From contig NZ_CP011801.1 in NCBI RefSeq assembly GCF_001273775.1, forward strand, positions 2,954,001 to 3,018,000: a stretch of 64,000 nucleotides of DNA. Direction: 5' to 3'. This document shows positions 42,433 through 51,306 of this stretch, piece after piece. This DNA comes from Nitrospira moscoviensis (GTDB taxonomy: Bacteria > Nitrospirota > Nitrospiria > Nitrospirales > Nitrospiraceae). The notes below the pieces were generated by a model. That model saw nothing but the letters and a program-made list of their open reading frames with translations, was not told the DNA's origin and did no database searches. Numbering within the stretch: the stretch's first letter is position 1; every line of letters starts with the position of its first letter. A program made the translations under genes and the position numbers.

Positions 42433-45257
42433 CGTTTCTTGCGCGCCACGCGCGAACGGCTTTTCAAGGCGTGCCGGGACCGCCGCAGGCGTCCGTGCGG
42501 CGCCCTCCCCGCGGCCTTTGTCGCCGCGCCCTTGCCATCGTGAACGGACAAGGCCGCCTGCGCCGCAGCCAGACGCGCAATCGGCACGCGGAACGGCGAA
42601 CAGCTCACATAGTCGAGTCCGAGCCGGTGACAAAACTCGACGGAGCTCGGATCGCCCCCATGCTCGCCGCAGATGCCGAGCTTGATGCCCGGCCGCGTCT
42701 TCCGCCCGCCGGCGATCGCCGTGCTCATCAAGGCTCCGACCCCTTCGCGATCGAGCACGGCAAACGGGTCCGTATCCATGATGTTGGCGGTCTTGTAGTA
42801 GTCGATGAACTTCGCCGCATCGTCGCGCGAGAAGCCGAACGTCGTCTGCGTCAAATCGTTGGTGCCGAACGAGAAAAATTCCGCCTCGGTGGCGATCCGG
42901 TCGGCGGTGACGGCGGCGCGCGGCAGCTCGATCATCGTCCCGACCAGATACGACAGCTTGACGTTGTACCGCTTCATCGTCTCCTGCGCCACTTCGCGGA
43001 CGAGATCTTTTTGCGACTTCATTTCCGAGACCATGCCGACCAGCGGAATCATGATCTCCGGCACGATTTTCTTCCCTTCCTTCGCCAGCTCGCAGGCCGC
43101 CTCCATGATGGCGCGGGCCTGCATGCGGGTGATTTCCGGCATCGTGATGCCCAACCGGCAGCCGCGCAGACCCAGCATCGGATTGAACTCGTGCAATTCT
43201 TCGACGCGCGCCAGCAAGCGGCGTTGTTCTTCCAGTTTGGCCCCGTCTTTTCCGGTCAACTCCAGCTGTGCGATTTCCACCATCAGCTCTTCGCGCTTGG
43301 GCAAAAATTCGTGCAGCGGCGGATCCAGCAGCCGGATCGTGACCGGGAAACCCTGCATCTCCCGATAGAGGCCGATGAAGTCCTGCTTCTGGAGCGGCAG
43401 CAACTGATCCAGGAACTTCTCCCGTTCTTCGGACGTCCGCGCCAGAATCATCTTCTGCATGATGGGAATCCGGTCCTCGGCGAAGAACATGTGCTCCGTG
43501 CGGCAGAGGCCGATGCCTTCGGCGCCGAAGCCCCGCGCGATCTTCGCTTGATCGGGCACGTCGGCATTGGCGCGCACGCGCAGTTTGCGGACATCATCGG
43601 CCCAGGAGAGCAGCGTCGCGAACAACTGATACTTCTCCGACTTTTTCACATCCAGCTTGCCTTGGACGACTTGGATGATTTCCGATTCGACGACCGGAAT
43701 GTCGCCGTCGTAGACATTGCCGGTCGATCCGTTCACCGAAATATAGTCGCCTTCGCGGAAGACCTTGGCGCCGATCCGGACTGTCTGGCTGTCGATCACC
43801 TCGACCGCTTCGCATCCCGCGACGCAGACCTTGCCCATCTGCCGCGCCACGACCGCCGCATGGGACGTCATCCCGCCGCGGGCCGTCAAAAAGCCCCGCG
43901 CCGCGTTCATGCCGTGGATGTCGTCGGGGCTGGTTTCCTCGCGCACGAGTACGACCCGCTCGCCGGCGGCTTTCATGTCGACTGCACGATCCGGCGTGAG
44001 GGCGATCTTCCCGGCCGCCGCTCCGGGCCCCGCCGGCAGCCCCTTGCCGAGCGGCGTCGAGCCGCTTTCCACCTTCGTGTCGAAAATCGGATAGAGGTAT
44101 TGGGCCAGCTGATCGGGGCCGACCCGCTGCACCGCTTCGCGCTTCGAGATCAGCCCTTCCTTCACCATCTCGACGGCGATGCGGACGGCGGCAATGCCCG
44201 TCCGTTTCCCGACACGCGTCTGCAGCATGTACAGCTTGCCCTCCTGGATGGTGAACTCCAGGTCGAGCATGTCGCGGTAATGTTTTTCGAGTTTCTTATA
44301 GGTGACTTCCAGTTCTTTGTAGGCCTGCGGCACGGTCCGGGCGAGCTCGGTGACGGGCAGCGGGGTGCGAATGCCGGCCACGACGTCTTCGCCCTGCGCG
44401 TTCATCAAACATTCCCCGAAGAATTTCCGCTCCCCCGTGTTCGGGTCGCGGGTGAAGGCTACGCCGGTACCGCTCGTATCGCCCATATTGCCGAAGACCA
44501 TCGCCACGACGTTCACGGCCGTCCCCCAGGAATCGGGAATGCCGTTCAGCCGGCGATAGGTGATCGCCCGCGCGCCGTTCCATGAGGAAAACACCGCATT
44601 GATCGCCATCCGCAACTGCTCGTTCGGATCGTCGGGGAACTCCTTCTTCGTTTCTTCTTTCACGAGCGACTTGAAGCTCGCCACCAAATCACGCAGCGCC
44701 CGGGCGTCCAGTTGGGTTTCATGGGTCACGCCCATCTCTTCCTTCTTGTGGTCGAGGATGGCTTCGAAGTGGTCGCGGGGGACGCCCATGACGATGTTGC
44801 CGAACATCGTGATGAACCGGCGATAGCTGTCCTGGGCGAAGCGTTCGTTGCGGGTCTTGGCGGCCAACCCCTCCACCGTCTTGGTCGTGAGGCCGACATT
44901 GAGCACCGTATCCATCATGCCCGGCATCGAGGCCCGCGCGCCGGAGCGCACCGAGACCAGCAGCGGCTTCTCCGGGTCGCCGAAGACCATGCCCATCGAC
45001 CGCTCCACCCGCTTGAGCGCCGCCAGCGCCGCGTCCCACATGCCGGGCGGATACGACTTGCCACGCTTGTAATACTCGACGCAGGCCTCGGTGGTGATGG
45101 TGAAGCCCGGCGGCACGGAGATGCCCAGGTTGGTCATTTCGGCCAAGCCGGCGCCCTTTCCGCCCAGCAATTCTTTCATGTTGGACGCGCCTTCCGCCTT
45201 GCCGTCTCCGAAGTAGTACACGTATTTCTTGCCCACGACTGCGTCTCCTTTTGCCAT
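42429..45257 (-). CDS. ppdK: Pyruvate, phosphate dikinase
   Basis: Interconverts pyruvate + ATP + Pi and phosphoenolpyruvate + AMP + PPi, a key step for gluconeogenesis from acetyl-CoA-derived pyruvate. Three domains: N-terminal ATP-grasp (GGKGAGLAEMTNLG at 29), the phosphohistidine swivelling domain with GGMTSHAAVVARQMG, and the C-terminal PEP-binding barrel with FGTNDLTQTTFG and ICGEHGGDP. 942 residues; the last ~35 are a basic Ala/Arg tail absent from typical PPDKs (KAAGRAPHGRLRRSRHALK). ATG is preceded by AGGAGA. Confidence 0.95.
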   Translation of the reverse strand: MAKGDAVVGKKYVYYFGDGKAEGASNMKELLGGKGAGLAEMTNLGISVPPGFTITTEACVEYYKRGKSYPPGMWDAALAALKRVERSMGMVFGDPEKPLLVSVRSGARASMPGMMDTVLNVGLTTKTVEGLAAKTRNERFAQDSYRRFITMFGNIVMGVPRDHFEAILDHKKEEMGVTHETQLDARALRDLVASFKSLVKEETKKEFPDDPNEQLRMAINAVFSSWNGARAITYRRLNGIPDSWGTAVNVVAMVFGNMGDTSGTGVAFTRDPNTGERKFFGECLMNAQGEDVVAGIRTPLPVTELARTVPQAYKELEVTYKKLEKHYRDMLDLEFTIQEGKLYMLQTRVGKRTGIAAVRIAVEMVKEGLISKREAVQRVGPDQLAQYLYPIFDTKVESGSTPLGKGLPAGPGAAAGKIALTPDRAVDMKAAGERVVLVREETSPDDIHGMNAARGFLTARGGMTSHAAVVARQMGKVCVAGCEAVEVIDSQTVRIGAKVFREGDYISVNGSTGNVYDGDIPVVESEIIQVVQGKLDVKKSEKYQLFATLLSWADDVRKLRVRANADVPDQAKIARGFGAEGIGLCRTEHMFFAEDRIPIMQKMILARTSEEREKFLDQLLPLQKQDFIGLYREMQGFPVTIRLLDPPLHEFLPKREELMVEIAQLELTGKDGAKLEEQRRLLARVEELHEFNPMLGLRGCRLGITMPEITRMQARAIMEAACELAKEGKKIVPEIMIPLVGMVSEMKSQKDLVREVAQETMKRYNVKLSYLVGTMIELPRAAVTADRIATEAEFFSFGTNDLTQTTFGFSRDDAAKFIDYYKTANIMDTDPFAVLDREGVGALMSTAIAGGRKTRPGIKLGICGEHGGDPSSVEFCHRLGLDYVSCSPFRVPIARLAAAQAALSVHDGKGAATKAAGRAPHGRLRRSRHALKSRSRVARKKR

Positions 45258-45269
45258 GCGGTCAATGCC

Positions 45270-45773
45270 CTATTGCCGAAATGCGGCCCGTTCCAACCGC
45301 AGCCGATAGCGGGCGACCAAATACCGCCTGATCAGCAGGCCGGACACGAGGACCGCCGCGACGAATCCCACGAATGCCATCAACCGATAATCCGCTTGTA
45401 CGCCCCGGTCGACATAGTAGCGGCCGTCCGGACCCTGCTTCACTGTGGTGTTGCTGTCGAGGAGGTGGGGCTTGCCCGACGGATCCGAAAGATTGATCCA
45501 TTCGGAACAGAGTCGGACGGGATCGGGCGCGCCGGCCAGCCGTTGCCATGTGAGCCTCAGGCAGATATCCGACGCCGGATTGAACAGATCCGGCGTCTTG
45601 ACCAATTCGTCGAGGTTGACGCCGCTGCCCCACACGCCCGCGAGAAACACCGCATTACAGAGGACGATCAGGACCAGGGTGACGCGCAGCGAAAACCGCC
45701 GAACCAAGGCGTTCCGCGCCGCCTCGTCCCGCGCCACCGCGGCCCCGCCGCCCACCAGTGGATATGCCCCCAT
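45270..45773 (-). CDS. Two-helix membrane protein, 167 aa
   Basis: One helix near the N-terminus (RVTLVLIVLCNAVFLAGVWG) and one near the C-terminus (LMAFVGFVAAVLVSGLLI) enclose a ~70-residue periplasmic loop with two Cys (ICLRL, LCSEWI) that may form a disulfide. No family is recognised. It fits between glyS and ppdK with 12-15-base gaps. Confidence 0.68.
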   Translation of the reverse strand: MGAYPLVGGGAAVARDEAARNALVRRFSLRVTLVLIVLCNAVFLAGVWGSGVNLDELVKTPDLFNPASDICLRLTWQRLAGAPDPVRLCSEWINLSDPSGKPHLLDSNTTVKQGPDGRYYVDRGVQADYRLMAFVGFVAAVLVSGLLIRRYLVARYRLRLERAAFRQ

Positions 45774-45788
45774 ATCGCTCCAAAGAGA

Positions 45789-47957
45789 TCAACTCCCTTG
45801 TACCACAATCTGGGAGAAGTCCGCGAACGACATGAACAGGTCGTCGACCTCCTTGAGGAGGGAGAGGCGGTTGCCACGGACCGCCGGATCCTCGGCATTG
45901 ACCATGACGGCCTCGAAAAAGGCGTCGATCGCCGGCTTGAGCCCGACCAGGACGTCGAGCGCCTGCTCATACCGTCCCGCTTCCAGATGGGCCGCCAGGC
46001 GTTCCCGGTCTTGCAAGGACGCGTACAGGCGCCCTTCGGTCGCATCCTGAAACCGATCGGGCTCCACCGGCTTGCGCTCCCATCGTTCTTTTTCCACCAA
46101 ACGATGCGCGCGCTTGAAGCCGACGATGAGCGGATCGAATTCGGCGCGAGCCGTGATCTTCTGCAGCGCGGTCATGCGCTGGATGAGATCCCGCATGTCG
46201 AGCGCCTGCCGGTCCGCCACTTTCAAGACCGCATTCATCACGTCATCCCGCAAGCCATGGACCGTGCGCCCATAATGCCGCAGCCGTTCGAACAAAAACT
46301 CGATCAGACGCTGATGCGCGTCCCCGCCGGCTGTCGAGCCCGCCTTGAACCCGGCGACCGCCACGATGGTTTGCGCCTTCTGCACCGCACGGCCGACATC
46401 TTTGAACGTGGCTCCTTCCAGGAGAATGCGCACGATGGCGGTCGCGTGGCGCCGCAGCGCGAACGGATCCTCCGAGCCGGTCGGCACGATGCCGACATGG
46501 AAGAAGGCCGCGAGCGAATCCAGCCGGTCGGCGAGCGAGAGGACCTGACCTTCGACGGTCTTCGGCAAGTCCCCCTCCAGCGAGCGCGGGAGATACTGCT
46601 CGCGGATCGCCTGCGCGACGGCGGCCGATTCCCCGTCATGCTTGGCATATTCGCCCCCCATGATGCCCTGCAGCTCGGGAAACTCCCCGACAATGCCGGT
46701 CAGCAAATCCGCTTTGCACAGAGCGGCGGCCCGCTCGCAGGTTTGCTTCAACCCCTCCTGTCGCGGATGGACCAATTCGCTGATGACGCCGGCCAACATC
46801 GTCACGCGCTCCTGCTTCTGCGCCATCGTGCCGAGCTTCTGATGGAACGTCACGCCGCCCAGCTTCTTGGCCCGGGTTTCCAGCGCGGTTTTGCGATCTT
46901 CGTCGAAAAAGAACTTGGCGTCCGCGAGCCGGGCTGCCAAGACCCGCTCGTTCCCCGCCCGGATCAGCGACATGTCTTTCAATTGGATGTTCGCGACGGC
47001 GATGAAGTGCGGCGCCAGCTTGCCCGATTTCTTGTCACGCACCGAAAAAAATCCCTGATGCTCCTTCATGGAGGTGATGAGGATTTCGGGAGGCACGGCG
47101 AGATAGTCCTGCTTGAACGTCCCCATGACGGCCCACGGCCACTCCGTCGTGAACACCGCTTGATCCAACAGCTTCTCGTCCGCGTTCAGCCCGACGCCCG
47201 CCTTGGCGCAGAGGCGATCTAGCTGCTCTTCGATCAGGCGGCGCCGGCGTTCAGGGTCCACCACGACACCCCGCCGCTCCAGCCCTTCGCCATAGGTTTT
47301 GAAGTCCCGCACCGCGATCGGCTTCCCGCCCCCCATCACGCGATGGCCATAGGTGCGATGGCCGGCGACCAGGCCGGCCGCATGCACCGGCACGACGGCG
47401 CCGGAAAACAGCGCCGCCAGCCATCGCACCGGCCGGGCAAATCGGACGCCGGCGTCATTCCATTTCATGGCTTTCGGGAACGACAGCGCGCCGATCAACT
47501 GCGCCAGGATCCCCGGCAAGAGGGATGTGGCAGGTTGCCCGGCATCCTGCTTGACCGCGAACAGATAGTCTCCCTTCGGCGTCTGGCGGACTTGGAGTTG
47601 GTCGACCGCCACACCTTGTCCGGCCGCGAATCCGATCGCCGCCTTCGTGGGCTGGCCGGCTTGGTCGAACCCCACGGCTTTCGAGGGCCCCATGGCTTCC
47701 TTCACGACCGCGGTTTGATGCTTCGCGAGGCCGTCCACGACTAAGACCAGCCGGCGGGGCGTGCCGAATGATCGAATGGATTCGAAGGTCAGCCTCGCCT
47801 CGCTCAACAGCCGGGCGCCTTGGTCCTTGAGCGCCGCGAGCGCGGGAGCGATGAACTCATAGGGCAGCTCTTCCGTCCCGATCTCCAACAAGAGCTCGCC
47901 GGCGGCCGGCCTGTGCGCAGGCTTCTGCTTAGATGTAGTGCGTGCTGTTTTTTTCAT
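45789..47957 (-). CDS. glyS: Glycine-tRNA ligase beta subunit
   Basis: Partner of GlyQ in the bacterial alpha2-beta2 enzyme; the beta chain recognises tRNA-Gly. It begins LLLEIGTEELPYEFIAPAL at residue ~22, the family signature, preceded by a Lys/Thr-rich tail. Further markers are GHRTYGHRVM, KFFFDEDRKTALE and the C-terminal DALR-like anticodon-binding part. The ATG at 47957 is chosen; the upstream extension is a shadow of the glyQ end. Confidence 0.95.
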   Translation of the reverse strand: MKKTARTTSKQKPAHRPAAGELLLEIGTEELPYEFIAPALAALKDQGARLLSEARLTFESIRSFGTPRRLVLVVDGLAKHQTAVVKEAMGPSKAVGFDQAGQPTKAAIGFAAGQGVAVDQLQVRQTPKGDYLFAVKQDAGQPATSLLPGILAQLIGALSFPKAMKWNDAGVRFARPVRWLAALFSGAVVPVHAAGLVAGHRTYGHRVMGGGKPIAVRDFKTYGEGLERRGVVVDPERRRRLIEEQLDRLCAKAGVGLNADEKLLDQAVFTTEWPWAVMGTFKQDYLAVPPEILITSMKEHQGFFSVRDKKSGKLAPHFIAVANIQLKDMSLIRAGNERVLAARLADAKFFFDEDRKTALETRAKKLGGVTFHQKLGTMAQKQERVTMLAGVISELVHPRQEGLKQTCERAAALCKADLLTGIVGEFPELQGIMGGEYAKHDGESAAVAQAIREQYLPRSLEGDLPKTVEGQVLSLADRLDSLAAFFHVGIVPTGSEDPFALRRHATAIVRILLEGATFKDVGRAVQKAQTIVAVAGFKAGSTAGGDAHQRLIEFLFERLRHYGRTVHGLRDDVMNAVLKVADRQALDMRDLIQRMTALQKITARAEFDPLIVGFKRAHRLVEKERWERKPVEPDRFQDATEGRLYASLQDRERLAAHLEAGRYEQALDVLVGLKPAIDAFFEAVMVNAEDPAVRGNRLSLLKEVDDLFMSFADFSQIVVQGS

Positions 47958-47967
47958 GGTGATGGAA

Positions 47968-48933
47968 TCAACGCCCCGCTCGGACCCGGGGCCGGGCACC
48001 GGCTGCCGCCGTTTCTCGTTCCAGAAGCGGATGCCCCATGGCGGCGCGCTCGTCGATGTACCGTTCGGCGCACTGCCGGGCCAGGGCGCGGACCCGGGCG
48101 ATGTAGCCGGTACGCTCCGCGACACTGATGGCGCCGCGGGCGTCCAGCAGATTGAAGACGTGGGACGATTTGATGCAGTAGTCGTACGCCGGCAAGGTCA
48201 ACCGTGTATCGGTGTGCGCCAGCAACCGTTTGCACTCGGCTTCATAGGATTGGAAGGCTTGCATGAGCATGGTCACGTCGCCCTCTTCAAAGTTGTAGCG
48301 GGAGAACTGCACTTCGGTTTCGTGATGAATGTCGCCGTACCGGACCGTGTCGCTCCAGGCCAGGTCGAACACGTTGTTCACTTGCTGCAGATACATGGCG
48401 ATCCGCTCGGTCCCGTAGGTGATCTCTCCCGTAATAGGGCTCAACTCGATGCCGCCGATTTCCTGGAAATAGGTGAACTGCGTGATCTCCATGCCGTCGA
48501 GCCGCACTTCCCATCCCAATCCCCACGCCCCTAAGGTCGGCGATTCCCAGTCGTCCTGAATGAAGCGGATGTCATGCTCCCGTGGATTGATGCCCAACCG
48601 GGCCAGACTCTCCAAATACAGTTCCTGGATATCGTCGGGGGACGGCTTCAACACCACCTGGTACTGATAGTAGTGCTGCAGCCGGTTCGGATTCTCGCCA
48701 TAGCGGCCGTCCGTCGGCCGGCGGCAGGGCTGCGGATAGGCGGCCCGCCAGGGCTCCGGCCCGAGCGAACGCAAAAAGGTGGCAGGATGAAAGGTGCCGG
48801 CCCCCATTTCCAAGTCGTACGGCTGGTGAATGACGCATCCCTGGTCGGCCCAGAAACGATGGAGCGTCAAAATGAGATCTTGATAATTCACGGGATCCAA
48901 TCGGTTGTGCGTAGGGGAAGAGTTGGTTGCCAA
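47968..48933 (-). CDS. glyQ: Glycine-tRNA ligase alpha subunit
   Basis: Catalytic subunit that charges tRNA-Gly. Class II core motifs: [19 protein letters not shown] at the start, [40 protein letters not shown] and [10 protein letters not shown]. 321 residues; the final ~20 are an Ala/Arg-rich tail. First gene of the long minus-strand operon that ends with ribE. I looked for a T-box in the leader and saw none. Confidence 0.95.
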   Translation of the reverse strand: MATNSSPTHNRLDPVNYQDLILTLHRFWADQGCVIHQPYDLEMGAGTFHPATFLRSLGPEPWRAAYPQPCRRPTDGRYGENPNRLQHYYQYQVVLKPSPDDIQELYLESLARLGINPREHDIRFIQDDWESPTLGAWGLGWEVRLDGMEITQFTYFQEIGGIELSPITGEITYGTERIAMYLQQVNNVFDLAWSDTVRYGDIHHETEVQFSRYNFEEGDVTMLMQAFQSYEAECKRLLAHTDTRLTLPAYDYCIKSSHVFNLLDARGAISVAERTGYIARVRALARQCAERYIDERAAMGHPLLERETAAAGARPRVRAGR

Positions 48934-49140
48934 GCTAACAAGAATGCTTTTCCACTGTCAAGAAACATTCCCTCACGGATCAATGAGTTGCAACGCTCCA
49001 GAGAACGGGCTCTGACTCCGCTCGGCGGTTCGGTCTCATCAGGGAGGCGACCCAGCTAACGACTCCTCTCGCCGTCTCACTTGACGGACCGACAGTCCCT
49101 CCACTATTGTCTCGGTTCTTGATTAACTCAGTCGTCTAAC

Positions 49141-49575
49141 ATGAAACTCTCAAAGAAAAGTGAATACGGATTGCGCGCCCTGCTTGAATTGACGCTCGCC
49201 CATGGGCAGACGACGCTGCAGCGACAGGACATCGCCGCGCGCCAGCATATCCCGGTCGAATTTCTGGAGCAGATCCTCCTGGTTCTGAAACGAGCCGGTC
49301 TCCTCTCCAGCCGGCGGGGCATGAAAGGCGGCTATCAACTCATCAAACCTCCCCAGTCGATTACGCTCGGCCAAGTGATTCGAATCCTCGACGGCCCGCT
49401 CGCGCCGATCGGCTGCGTGAGCAAGACCGCCTACCAAAAATGCGCGGACTGTCCGTATGCCGACAAAGCGCAATGTCCGGTTCAGCAGGTCATGGGCACG
49501 GTCCGTGACGCGATCGCGGGGATCCTCGACCACTACACGTTGGCCGATTTCGCCGCCGGCCGTCCTCAAGGATAA
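49141..49575 (+). CDS. Rrf2-family transcriptional regulator, 144 aa
   Basis: Winged HTH: MKLSKKSEYGLRALLELTLA, then IPVEFLEQILLVLKRAGLLS and SRRGMKGGYQL, the Rrf2 signature. Three Cys (GC, CADC, QC) in the dimerisation helix region (about 97-118) could hold an iron-sulfur cluster, as in IscR/NsrR. It is three bases upstream of a sulfite-exporter-like gene, suggesting regulation of sulfur export or of itself. The operator is not identified. Confidence 0.9.
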   Translation: MKLSKKSEYGLRALLELTLAHGQTTLQRQDIAARQHIPVEFLEQILLVLKRAGLLSSRRGMKGGYQLIKPPQSITLGQVIRILDGPLAPIGCVSKTAYQKCADCPYADKAQCPVQQVMGTVRDAIAGILDHYTLADFAAGRPQG

Positions 49576-49578
49576 GCC

Positions 49579-50421
49579 ATGGATCAAGTCGTCCTCGTCC
49601 TCATCACCTTTGTCGCCGCCACCGTGAACGGGGCGCTGGGGTACGGATTCTCGTCCATTACCGTGCCCGTCGCCCTGTTGTTTTACACCAATCGCATTTT
49701 GAATCCCGCCCTCGTGCTGGTCGAACTCGTCATCAACGGCTACGTCCTGTTCATCAATCGGCACAGCATTCCCAACATCTGGTGGCGCGTCGCGCCCATT
49801 CTCATCGGCCTTGTCATCGGGATCGGCATCGGCAGCTACGTGCTTTTTCTTGTGCATCCGGCCTGGATCAAATTCGTCACGTATTTTTTTCTGCTGCCGC
49901 TGATCCTGCTGCAAGCCGCCGGCATCCGGAGACCCATCCGCGCCGAAAAGGCCATCGCGGTCCCCTTCGGCGTTGGGATCGGGACCCTCTACTCCATTAC
50001 GACGATCTCCGGCCCGCCGCTCGCGCTGCTCTTCAACAACCAAGGGTATGCCAAGCAGGACTTTCGCGCCGCGCTGGGCGTGATCCGGGTCGCCGAATCC
50101 TCGCTCACCGCGATCGCTTACGGCTTCATCGGCTTTTACAGCGCCGGCAGCATCGAGATCATTCCGTATATCGTCCCCAGCGTCCTACTCGGCATTCCCC
50201 TGGGCACGTACCTGATTCGCTGGATGGAGCCCGAGACCTTTCGGCGCATCTGTATGGCGTTCGACGCCCTGATCGTCGGATTCGGCTTATCGAGAGTGCT
50301 GGTCGAGCTTCATCTCGCCTCGCCCGTGACGACGTACAGCATTCTCTCCATCGTCGTCGCGCTGAACAGCTTCCTGCTCTTCCGGTTTTTCCGGGGACGG
50401 GCCAGCCCGGAGCCTCGTTGA
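49579..50421 (+). CDS. TauE/SafE-family membrane exporter, 280 aa
   Basis: Seven to eight membrane helices. The first repeat has VNGALGYGFSSITVPVALLF, the second FGVGIGTLYSITTISGPPLALLF, which is the repeated TauE/SafE motif. Family members move sulfite, sulfonates or other organic anions out of the cell. It is co-transcribed with the Rrf2 regulator (3-base gap). Substrate is inferred from family only. Confidence 0.87.
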   Translation: MDQVVLVLITFVAATVNGALGYGFSSITVPVALLFYTNRILNPALVLVELVINGYVLFINRHSIPNIWWRVAPILIGLVIGIGIGSYVLFLVHPAWIKFVTYFFLLPLILLQAAGIRRPIRAEKAIAVPFGVGIGTLYSITTISGPPLALLFNNQGYAKQDFRAALGVIRVAESSLTAIAYGFIGFYSAGSIEIIPYIVPSVLLGIPLGTYLIRWMEPETFRRICMAFDALIVGFGLSRVLVELHLASPVTTYSILSIVVALNSFLLFRFFRGRASPEPR

Positions 50422-50668
50422 GTCAGGAGGAACCTCCTCTGCTCGACCGGCAATAGGAAAGCACCTTGCCATAAACTGTCTCCGCTCGCAGGCCGACGCC
50501 TACAGTCTCTATCCCGGCATTTTTTCAGGATTCTGGCTTCACATCTCCACCGTTGAAGGCAAGACCCTTCACATGCCCTGCCATCTTCGTCTCTAAGTAT
50601 CTGATCCGACAGAAGATCCATAATGGCACCCCCCTTGCTATGCCTGCGGGCAAACGTAGAGGGCGGCC

Positions 50669-50761
50669 ATGATTCTGTTCATCATGTTGATCGTCGTTGC
50701 TGTGGCGATGAGCGCGTTGGCGGCCCATAATAATCACTCTTCACTAAAGGTCAGTCCATGA
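50669..50761 (+). CDS. 30-residue membrane peptide
   Basis: Short frame, MILFIMLIVVAVAMSALAA followed by a polar tail (HNNHSSLKVSP). Its TGA overlaps the ATG of the next lipoprotein gene (ATGA at 50758-50761), and GAGGGCGG lies upstream. It looks like a small hydrophobic leader coupled to the lipoprotein gene. The ~250 bases before it show no gene. Confidence 0.4.
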   Translation: MILFIMLIVVAVAMSALAAHNNHSSLKVSP

Positions 50762-51132
50762 ACAACGTTTCTCGCTCGATCGGTTCGCTTGTGCTGAGCG
50801 GCATGCTGCTGTCTTTGACCGCTTGTGGTGGAGGCGAAGGAGGTCCGGCCGTGACGACTTCGGCCACTCCGACCGGAGCCATGGCCTCGCTAGAATGGGA
50901 TCCGGTTGCAGATCCGACCGTCTACGCCTACAACGTGCATTTCGGAAAGCAGTCGAGCGGACAGGCCGGTTCTTGCAACTACGAAGAGTCCGTCTCCGTG
51001 TCCTCCCCTTCCGCCACGATCACCGGTCTTGACCCGAACACCACATATTATTTTTCCGTCAGCGCCTATAACGGTCTGGACAGCGCGTGCTCCAACGAAG
51101 TGTCGACCGTCACGCCTCCTTCCCAGACTTAG
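50758..51132 (+). CDS. Lipoprotein with one fibronectin type III domain, 124 aa
   Basis: Signal peptide with lipobox LSLTACGG, a short Ser/Thr linker, then one FnIII-like fold (ASLEWDPVADPTVYAYNVHF to ITGLDPNTTYYFSVSAYNGL). Two Cys (SCNYEE, SACSNE) may be disulfide-bonded. Likely presented on the outer membrane or periplasm for carbohydrate or protein contact. Tail has TVTPPSQT. Confidence 0.75.
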   Translation: MNNVSRSIGSLVLSGMLLSLTACGGGEGGPAVTTSATPTGAMASLEWDPVADPTVYAYNVHFGKQSSGQAGSCNYEESVSVSSPSATITGLDPNTTYYFSVSAYNGLDSACSNEVSTVTPPSQT

Positions 51133-51153
51133 TCTGGCCTCGTCGCGACTCGG

Positions 51154-51177
51154 CCCACGGCGGCTCCCCGCCGTGGG
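51154..51177 (+). terminator. Perfect 10-bp GC-rich hairpin
   Basis: CCCACGGCGG (51154-51163) and CCGCCGTGGG (51168-51177) with loop CTCC, 21 bases after the stop of the FnIII lipoprotein gene. Only TTC follows, so a factor-independent terminator is possible but lacks a strong T-run. Confidence 0.45.
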
Positions 51178-51306
51178 TTCAATCCCTTCGTTGACTCCCT
51201 CCGCACCTTTTGTTAGCCTCAACCCCCGCCGCATTGCTACCGATAGCGTCTACAGGAACGGGGTCGGTAGCATCTTAGTGAGATGCCTGTCCCGAAAGGA
51301 GTTTCG

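Noticed and set aside
42471..47222. Long plus-strand frames (704 and 836 codons) across ppdK and glyS
   Set aside because: They are antisense shadows of GC-rich genes, with products rich in His, Arg and Gly and no domains.
48934..49140. T-box riboswitch upstream of glyQ
   Set aside because: No T-box consensus or specifier hairpin could be found by eye.
50422..50668. Gene in the space after the TauE/SafE exporter
   Set aside because: No frame with a start, ribosome site and coding-like composition before the 30-aa peptide.
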